Shown piece after piece: positions 6,109 to 10,402 of a stretch of 10,402 nucleotides of DNA. Numbering within the stretch: position 1 is the first letter of the stretch; every line of letters begins with the position of its first letter. The translations under genes were made by a program, and so were the position numbers. This stretch comes from Solirubrobacteraceae bacterium (lineage in GTDB: Bacteria > Actinomycetota > Thermoleophilia > Solirubrobacterales > Solirubrobacteraceae), in assembly GCA_030149625.1 (NCBI GenBank), contig JASLHP010000176.1:1-10402 (forward strand). Direction: 5' to 3'. A model generated the notes under the pieces. It worked only from the letters and a program-made list of their open reading frames with translations. It was not told the DNA's origin and searched no databases.

Positions 6109-7419
6109 GTGGCAATCGCCGTCGCATCCGTCGCCGACACGTGCCGCGCCGCCAAGCGCGCATCGCGTGCGCTCGCGCGCACCGACACGGCCGTCAAGGA
6201 CGCCGCGCTCGAGGCGATCGCCACGGCGCTCGAGGAGCGCATGTCCGAGATCCTCGAAGCCAACGAGCGCGACATGCTGAGCGCGCGGGACGCCGACATC
6301 GGCGAAGCGCTGCTCGACCGATTGCGTCTGGACGAGGCGCGCGTGGCGGCGATCGCGCGCGCGGTGCGCCAGATCGCCGCGCTCGTCGACCCCGTCGGTG
6401 AGGTGATCGACGGCCTTCGTCTGCCAAACGGACTCGACGTGCGCAAGGTACGCGTTCCGCTCGGCGTCGTCGCGGTCGTCTACGAGGCACGTCCCAACGT
6501 CACGATCGACGCCGCCGCGTTGTGCCTGAAGTCGGGCAACGCGATCGTCCTGCGCGGCTCCTCCTCGGCGACGCACTCCAACGCCGCGCTCGCGCAGATC
6601 GCGGCAGACGCGGCCGTCGCCGCCGGGCTACCCGGCGGTTGCGTGAGCCTCGTCGCCGGGGGCGGGCGCGAGGAGCTCGTCGAGCTCGCCACGCAGAAGG
6701 ACACGGTCGACCTGATCATTCCGCGTGGCGGCGAGGGCCTCAAGGACGCGCTACAGACGGTCGCCACCGTCCCCGTGATCTACGCGGCCTCCGGCAACTG
6801 TCACATCTACGTCGACGCGAGCGCCGACGTAGAGCAGGCGCAAGCGATCGTGCTCAACGCCAAGACCCAGCGCCCAGGTGTGTGCAACGCCGTCGAGACG
6901 CTGCTCGTCCACCGCGAGATCGCTGTCCTGTTCGTCCAATCCATCCTGCCGGCGCTGGGCAGGGCGGGGGTCCTGATCCGCGGAGACGCGCGCGTGTTCG
7001 AGCAGGCGGCCTTCCTCGAGCAGGCCTGTGCCGAAGCCGGGCGAGAGGTCGATCTCGGCTTCGTATTGGAGCCCGCCACCGAGGAGGACTGGGCGACCGA
7101 GTACCTGGCGCCGATCGTCGCGATCCGCGTCGTCGATTCGGTCGAGGACGCGATCGAGCACGTGGGGCGCTATGGCAGCGGGCACTCCGAGGCGATCGTC
7201 ACGCGCGACACCGCTGCCGCGCGCGCGTTCCAGCTTGGAGTCGACGCCGCCTGCGTATATGTCAACGCCTCCACCCGCTTCACCGACGGCGGCGAGTTCG
7301 GCATGGGTGCCGAGATCGGCAACTCGACGCAGAAGCTGCACGCGCGGGGGCCGATCGGGCTACGCGAGCTGTGCACGTTCAAGTACCTCGTCGAAGGCGA
7401 CGGGCAGGTCCGTGCGTGA
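6109..7419 (+). CDS. proA: Gamma-glutamyl phosphate reductase
   Basis: Second enzyme of proline synthesis: NADPH-dependent reduction of gamma-glutamyl phosphate to glutamate-5-semialdehyde, which cyclises toward proline. The protein has 436 residues, of the aldehyde-dehydrogenase superfamily and slightly longer than the usual 415-420. Visible motifs are the cofactor-domain GVVAVVYEARPNVTIDAAAL and LKSGNAIVLRG, then KTQRPGVCNAVET with catalytic Cys259. The ProA C-terminal signature VNASTRFTDGGEFGMGAEIG is followed by GPIGLRELCTFKY. The start is the GTG at 6109, giving MAIAVASVADTCRAAKRASR; no other near start fits better. No ribosome-binding site precedes it. Its last codons overlap nadD by eight bases, so proA and nadD are probably on one message. 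Confidence 0.97.
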   Translation: MAIAVASVADTCRAAKRASRALARTDTAVKDAALEAIATALEERMSEILEANERDMLSARDADIGEALLDRLRLDEARVAAIARAVRQIAALVDPVGEVIDGLRLPNGLDVRKVRVPLGVVAVVYEARPNVTIDAAALCLKSGNAIVLRGSSSATHSNAALAQIAADAAVAAGLPGGCVSLVAGGGREELVELATQKDTVDLIIPRGGEGLKDALQTVATVPVIYAASGNCHIYVDASADVEQAQAIVLNAKTQRPGVCNAVETLLVHREIAVLFVQSILPALGRAGVLIRGDARVFEQAAFLEQACAEAGREVDLGFVLEPATEEDWATEYLAPIVAIRVVDSVEDAIEHVGRYGSGHSEAIVTRDTAAARAFQLGVDAACVYVNASTRFTDGGEFGMGAEIGNSTQKLHARGPIGLRELCTFKYLVEGDGQVRA

Positions 7420-8131
7420 GCGGCCGGCCGAGCCGGCCGACCGCCTCGAGCACGGCGAGTCACTCGGGATCCTCGGCGGCACGTTCAATCCGCCGCACCT
7501 CGGGCATCTCGAGGTAGCCCGCCGCGCGCGCGAGGAGCTCGCGCTCGACCGTGTGCTGCTCGTGCCGGCGCACACGGCCCCGTACAAGTCCGACAGCGCC
7601 GGCACAGGGGGAGAGCGGGGCGCGCGCGATCCGGGTCCCGAGCATCGCCTGCGCATGTGCGAGCTCGCCGTCGCCGACGATGATCGCCTGTCGGTGTGCG
7701 CGATCGAGGTCGAGCGCGGCGGGCTGTCCTATACCGTGGATACCTTGCGAGCCATGCATGCAAGGCATCCACACGCGCAGCTGACGTTCATCGTGGGAGC
7801 CGATACAGCCAGCACGCTCAGCGCTTGGCGCGAACCCGTACAGCTGCTCGAGCTGGCACGACTGGCTGTCGCCACGCGTGCCGGAGCTCCCCGTCAGCAG
7901 GTGCTCGAGGCGCTCGCCGAAATTGGCGGCGCCTCCGGCGCGCGCGAAGCGGCCGAAGTCCTTGACGCCGGCGGTGTGCGCTTTCTGGAGATGCCAACGG
8001 TCGAAGCGTCGTCATCGGTGGCCCGTCAGCGCGTCGCGGCCGGCGAAGCCGTCGAGGATCTCGTGGGCCGGGCGGTCGCCGGATACATAGCCGAGCGCGG
8101 GCTGTACGCGAGCACGGCGGCCGGCCGATGA
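7412..8131 (+). CDS. nadD: Nicotinate-nucleotide adenylyltransferase
   Basis: Joins ATP and nicotinate mononucleotide to make deamido-NAD, the step before NAD synthetase, in the cytoplasm. The protein has 239 residues. The nucleotidyl-transferase motif GGTFNPPHLGH (22-32) binds ATP. ERGGLSYTVDTL (101-112) and FIVGADT (126-132) are typical NadD segments. The C-terminal ISSTxIR motif appears as SSSVAR (200-205), with Ala for Ile. Residues about 60-78 (Gly/Asp/Ser-rich) form a short insertion before EHRLRMCELA. The GTG at 7412 was chosen because it gives a short leader before the catalytic core and overlaps the proA end by eight bases, with AGG a few bases upstream. A longer frame reaching back into proA is not needed by the family. 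The stop overlaps the rsfS start as ATGA. Confidence 0.95.
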   Translation: MRERPAEPADRLEHGESLGILGGTFNPPHLGHLEVARRAREELALDRVLLVPAHTAPYKSDSAGTGGERGARDPGPEHRLRMCELAVADDDRLSVCAIEVERGGLSYTVDTLRAMHARHPHAQLTFIVGADTASTLSAWREPVQLLELARLAVATRAGAPRQQVLEALAEIGGASGAREAAEVLDAGGVRFLEMPTVEASSSVARQRVAAGEAVEDLVGRAVAGYIAERGLYASTAAGR

Positions 8132-8604
8132 GCCCGGCGGACACGCCGCTACTCGGGCAGGAGCTGCTCAGCGCGATCGTCGGCTACGCCGAACACAAGA
8201 AGGCGCTCGACGTCGTTGAGCTCGACCTGCGCGGGGTGCTCGGTTACACCGACTGGTTCCTCGTCTGCTCCGGCAACACCGGACGTCAGTCGAAGGCGAT
8301 CCACGACGGCATCATCGAAGGACTCAAGCGCGACCACGACACGCTGCCGCGGCGAGTCGAGGGGTCCGCTGGCGCCGGCTGGATCCTGATGGACTACCTC
8401 GACGTGGTCGTGCACATCTTCACGCCCGAGACGCGCGAGTTCTACCGGCTCGAGCAACTATGGGGCGAGGCGCCCGCGTCGGCTCCCGGGAGCGCTCGTG
8501 CAGCCGCCGAGGACGTGGCCGCGGCTGGCGGTGGCGCGCAGCAGATGGGCGCGGAGGCCGACACAGTCGGAGACGCTCGCCTCGAACTGTCGAAATCCGG
8601 TTGA
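8128..8604 (+). CDS. rsfS: Ribosomal silencing factor RsfS
   Basis: Binds ribosomal protein uL14 on the 50S subunit and blocks joining with the 30S, lowering translation when nutrients are short. The protein has 158 residues. The DUF143/Iojap core covers about residues 10-115: ELDLRGVLGYTDWFLVCSGN (31-50), GRQSKAI (52-58), VEGSAGAGWILMDYLDVVVH (77-96), then FYRLEQLW (105-112). About 40 further residues are a low-complexity Ala/Gly/Glu tail not part of the core. The start overlaps nadD by ATGA, so translation is probably coupled to nadD. In Firmicutes yqeK lies between nadD and rsfS, and in streptomycetes other genes do; here nothing intervenes. The promoter of the next gene overlaps the rsfS stop. 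Confidence 0.95.
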   Translation: MSPADTPLLGQELLSAIVGYAEHKKALDVVELDLRGVLGYTDWFLVCSGNTGRQSKAIHDGIIEGLKRDHDTLPRRVEGSAGAGWILMDYLDVVVHIFTPETREFYRLEQLWGEAPASAPGSARAAAEDVAAAGGGAQQMGAEADTVGDARLELSKSG

Positions 8605-8630
8605 CTGGCCGTATTCTCAGACGCTAGGGT
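8601..8630 (+). promoter_or_regulatory. Sigma-70-type promoter of the SGNH hydrolase gene
   Basis: TTGACT (8601-8606) and TAGGGT (8625-8630) are separated by 18 bases, a good match to a housekeeping -35/-10 pair. The -35 box overlaps the rsfS stop codon. Transcription would start near 8637, leaving a leader of about 44 bases before the ATG at 8681. Confidence 0.65.
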
Positions 8631-8640
8631 CGGAGCGACA

Positions 8641-8661
8641 GCGCCGCCGAGGGAGCGGCGC
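8641..8661 (+). other. Hairpin in the SGNH mRNA leader
   Basis: GCGCCGC (8641-8647) and GCGGCGC (8655-8661) form a perfect 7-base GC stem with a 7-base loop (CGAGGGA). It starts within a few bases of the predicted transcription start and ends nine bases before the ribosome-binding site. It may stabilise the 5' end of the message, or stop transcription coming from rsfS. Confidence 0.5.
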
Positions 8662-8670
8662 GCATCCACA

Positions 8671-8677
8671 GAGGGGA
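8671..8677 (+). promoter_or_regulatory. Ribosome-binding site of the SGNH hydrolase
   Basis: GAGGGGA stands three bases before the ATG at 8681, or about five if only GAGGG pairs. It fixes this ATG as the start; in-frame codons further upstream would place the signal peptide far inside the protein and read back into rsfS. Confidence 0.7.
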
Positions 8678-8680
8678 ACC

Positions 8681-9916
8681 ATGCACTACTCGATCGCAGA
8701 TCGCGGGAGTCAGCGTCTCACGCTCATTTGCGCTGCGCTGGTCGCAGCGTCGCTTGCCTACGGCCTCACGGCCCTCGTCGCCACCGCTCGCGCCGAAGGC
8801 CCCGGCTCGGGAACGCCCACGGTCGTGAGCCTCGGAGACTCGTTCATCTCCGGCGAGGCCGGACGCTGGGCCGGTAACACGGACGAAAGCTCGTCCAAGA
8901 CCGACGCCCTGGGGTCGACCGCGTACTACGACAACTCCACCGACACCGGCGAACTGATCAAGGGCTGCCATCGCTCGAAGTCGGCCGAGGTCTACATCGG
9001 CGGCGGCGTCAACGGCGAGAACCTCGCCTGCTCGGGCGCCAAGACCACGAGCTTCACGACCGAAGGGCTGTTCAAGCCGGGCATCGACTTCTACAACTCC
9101 GGCGGCAAAGAAGGCCAGGCGCTGATGCTGCAGCACTTCGCCGCTGCGCACGACGTCAAGCTCGTCGCGCTGTCGATCGGCGGCAACAACTTCAACTTCG
9201 CCGGCATCGTGACGACGTGCGTCGAGGACTTCCTCGAGTCGACGTGGTTCTACGACTTCTACTGCAGCGAAGAAAGCTCGGTGACGAACAACTTCACCTC
9301 GAGCAACATCTCGAAAGTCAAGGGCGAAATCACGACGGCGATCAAAAACGTCGCGCAGGCGATGACGAACGCCGGCTACTCGAGCTCGCAGTACACGATC
9401 CTCGTGCAGGACTACCCGTCGCCGATCCCGAACGGGTCGGAATTCCGCTACACGCAGAGCGGCTACAGCAGGCAGACGACGGGCGGCTGCGGCTTCTGGA
9501 ACAAGGACGCGAACTACGCGAACGCGACGATGCTGCCGGACATCGACGGCGCGGTGACGGGCGCGGCGGCGGCGGCCGGCCTGTCGAACGTCAAGACGAT
9601 GGAACTGAGCGGCGCGTTCAACGCGCGCAGGCTGTGCGACAAAGGCGTGGGGCTGCTCGAGGAAGAGGGCCTCGCGAACTGGAAAGCCTCCGGCGCGGTC
9701 GACAAGAGCGAGTGGTTCAACCAGATTCGCACGCTCGACACGATCTTCGGGCCCTACGAACTGCAGGAAGACATCCACCCGAACTACTGGGCTCAGCTGG
9801 GGCTGCGCAACTGCCTGACGCAGGCGTACAACGCCGGCGCGCCGAAGGGCGGCACGTGCACAATCTCCGGCACGGGCCTGAACTCGGCCGGCGAGCCGAA
9901 CATGTCGCTGCACTAG
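8681..9916 (+). CDS. Secreted SGNH/GDSL-family hydrolase
   Basis: Probable exported esterase or lipase of the SGNH hydrolase superfamily, 411 residues; the substrate is unknown. Residues 1-38 look like a Sec signal peptide: a charged N-terminus with Arg8 and Arg12, a hydrophobic core 13-34, and ATARA before EG, giving cleavage near 38. Block I is SLGDSFISGEAGRW, with nucleophile Ser54. KGCHRS (95-100) and ACSGAKT (116-122) are typical of actinobacterial members. Block III is GGNNF (167-171), with Asn169 for the oxyanion hole. Block V is EDIHPN (363-368), with His366; the residue three before it is Glu363 rather than the usual Asp. Eight Cys in the mature protein (96, 117, 180, 195, 270, 319, 378, 393) could form four disulphides, fitting life outside the cell. 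It has its own promoter and a hairpin after it, so it is likely a single-gene unit. Confidence 0.9.
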   Translation: MHYSIADRGSQRLTLICAALVAASLAYGLTALVATARAEGPGSGTPTVVSLGDSFISGEAGRWAGNTDESSSKTDALGSTAYYDNSTDTGELIKGCHRSKSAEVYIGGGVNGENLACSGAKTTSFTTEGLFKPGIDFYNSGGKEGQALMLQHFAAAHDVKLVALSIGGNNFNFAGIVTTCVEDFLESTWFYDFYCSEESSVTNNFTSSNISKVKGEITTAIKNVAQAMTNAGYSSSQYTILVQDYPSPIPNGSEFRYTQSGYSRQTTGGCGFWNKDANYANATMLPDIDGAVTGAAAAAGLSNVKTMELSGAFNARRLCDKGVGLLEEEGLANWKASGAVDKSEWFNQIRTLDTIFGPYELQEDIHPNYWAQLGLRNCLTQAYNAGAPKGGTCTISGTGLNSAGEPNMSLH

Positions 9917-9932
9917 CAGGCGACGAGCGCAT

Positions 9933-9965
9933 GCGGGCGCCGAGCCATGCGGGCCCGGCGCCCGT
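9933..9965 (+). terminator. Hairpin terminator after the SGNH hydrolase gene
   Basis: CGGGCGCCG (9934-9942) and CGGCGCCCG (9956-9964) are perfect inverted repeats. After one A-C mismatch the stem continues for three more pairs (GCC/GGC) to a 5-base loop, and a G-T pair can be added outside. It starts 17 bases after the stop. The T-run is missing, as is common for high-GC actinomycete terminators. Confidence 0.6.
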
Positions 9966-9983
9966 CCCTGCGAAGATCCGCGC

Positions 9984-10402
9984 GTGAGCGCGCCGGACGC
10001 GAACGAGTCTCACCGCGTCGGCGCGGCGATGCGCGAAGACGAGCGCGTGACGCCGCTCGAGCTGTTCTTCGACCTCGTCTTCGTGCTGACGCTGACACAG
10101 TGCACGACGCTGATCGTGCGCACGCCGACGGCCGGCGGCGTGCTGAAGGGGATGCTCGTGCTCGGCATGCTGTGGTGGTCGTGGGTCGGCTACGCGTGGC
10201 TGACGAGCGTCGTCGACCCCGAGGAGGGGGCGGTGCGTTTGACGATCTTCGTCGCGATGGGCGCGTTCCTCGTCGCCGCGCTGTGCGTGCCGGGCGCGTT
10301 CGGCTCGGAGGCGCTGCTGTTCGCCTGCGCCTACGCGGTCGTGCGCGCGTCGCACATCTTCCTGTTCCTGCTCGCGGTCCTCGCGGCTCGCGAGCAGGAA
10401 CA
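9984..10402 (+). CDS. LtrA-family (low temperature requirement A) membrane protein, 3' end missing
   Basis: The first 139 residues of a multi-pass membrane protein; the frame is open to the window edge. The family is named after a Listeria gene needed for growth in the cold, but its biochemical role is unknown. The visible part carries the family N-terminus: RVTPLELFFDLVFVLTLTQ (21-39), then LWWSWVGYAWLTS (63-75), VRLTIFVAMGAFLVAALCVP (84-103), GAFGSEALLFACAYAVVRASH (104-124). Four membrane segments are visible: about 27-47, 54-74, 85-104 and 108-134. The start is either the GTG at 9984 or the ATG at 10029 (MREDERVTPLELFFD); the first is used here for the full frame, but the ATG would match the family start well. 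Neither has a strong ribosome-binding site. It lies 67 bases after the SGNH gene, beyond a hairpin, so it is probably transcribed separately. Confidence 0.88.
   Translation, partial: MSAPDANESHRVGAAMREDERVTPLELFFDLVFVLTLTQCTTLIVRTPTAGGVLKGMLVLGMLWWSWVGYAWLTSVVDPEEGAVRLTIFVAMGAFLVAALCVPGAFGSEALLFACAYAVVRASHIFLFLLAVLAAREQE

Noticed and set aside
6522..7517. Plus-strand 331-codon frame inside proA
   Set aside because: Extremely Arg-rich translation, a frame shadow of proA, whose catalytic and C-terminal motifs are intact.
8624..9913. Minus-strand open frame of 429 codons opposite the SGNH gene
   Set aside because: The translation is Arg/Ala/Val-rich without domain motifs, and the plus strand carries a signal peptide and SGNH blocks with a good promoter and ribosome-binding site.
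9717..10355. Minus-strand 212-codon frame over the SGNH-LtrA junction
   Set aside because: It crosses a likely terminator and two genes in the opposite direction, and its translation is His/Arg/Ala-rich with no motif.
8681..10402. SGNH and LtrA genes as a horizontally acquired island
   Set aside because: Base composition stays GC-rich, and there are no integrase, tRNA, repeat or insertion-sequence traces. The difference in amino-acid make-up fits exported and membrane proteins.

Overview
The window looks like chromosomal DNA from a high-GC actinomycete (Actinomycetota). It is GC-rich with strong third-position G/C bias, several GTG starts, and the actinobacterial gene order RNase E/G - L21 - L27 - Obg - ProB - ProA - NadD - RsfS. 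The tail of the RNase, the form of the Obg N-terminus and the compact nadD-rsfS junction make me lean to the Thermoleophilia/Solirubrobacterales side. That placement is inference from memory of family sequences, not a computed result.

Layout. Positions 1-1578 hold the 3' part of an RNase E/G gene whose start lies before the window. rplU (1647-2048) and rpmA (2038-2301) follow and overlap by 11 bases. A small membrane-protein gene (2303-2689) follows rpmA at once. It converges on a minus-strand short-chain dehydrogenase/reductase gene (2717-3418). That gene is divergent from obg (3417-4835), and the two start codons share the tetranucleotide CATG. proB (4916-6028) and proA (6109-7419) each have an 80-base leader. 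Both leaders carry the same TCTACCCT box close to the start codon. nadD (7412-8131) overlaps proA by 8 bases, and rsfS (8128-8604) overlaps nadD by ATGA, so proA-nadD-rsfS look translationally coupled. A clear sigma-70-type promoter over the end of rsfS drives a secreted SGNH/GDSL hydrolase (8681-9916). After a GC-rich hairpin, the 5' part of an LtrA-family membrane protein gene (9984 onward) runs off the right edge.

How the genes work together. Most of the window is housekeeping: RNA turnover (RNase E/G), 50S subunit proteins and assembly or silencing (L21, L27, Obg, RsfS), the first two steps of proline synthesis (ProB, ProA) and NAD synthesis (NadD). The membrane protein and SDR interrupt the usual rpmA-obg linkage. 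The SGNH hydrolase and LtrA look like separate accessory units at the right end.

I found no CRISPR array, tRNA, rRNA, insertion sequence or phage gene, and no candidate for a wholly new multi-gene system. No gene-free stretch exceeds about 80 bases. The points worth a second look are structural: an insertion and an unusual G4 motif in Obg, the obg/SDR start-on-start arrangement, a 14-base palindrome before proB, the shared proB/proA box, the Glu at the expected Asp position in the SGNH catalytic block, and a hairpin in the SGNH mRNA leader.
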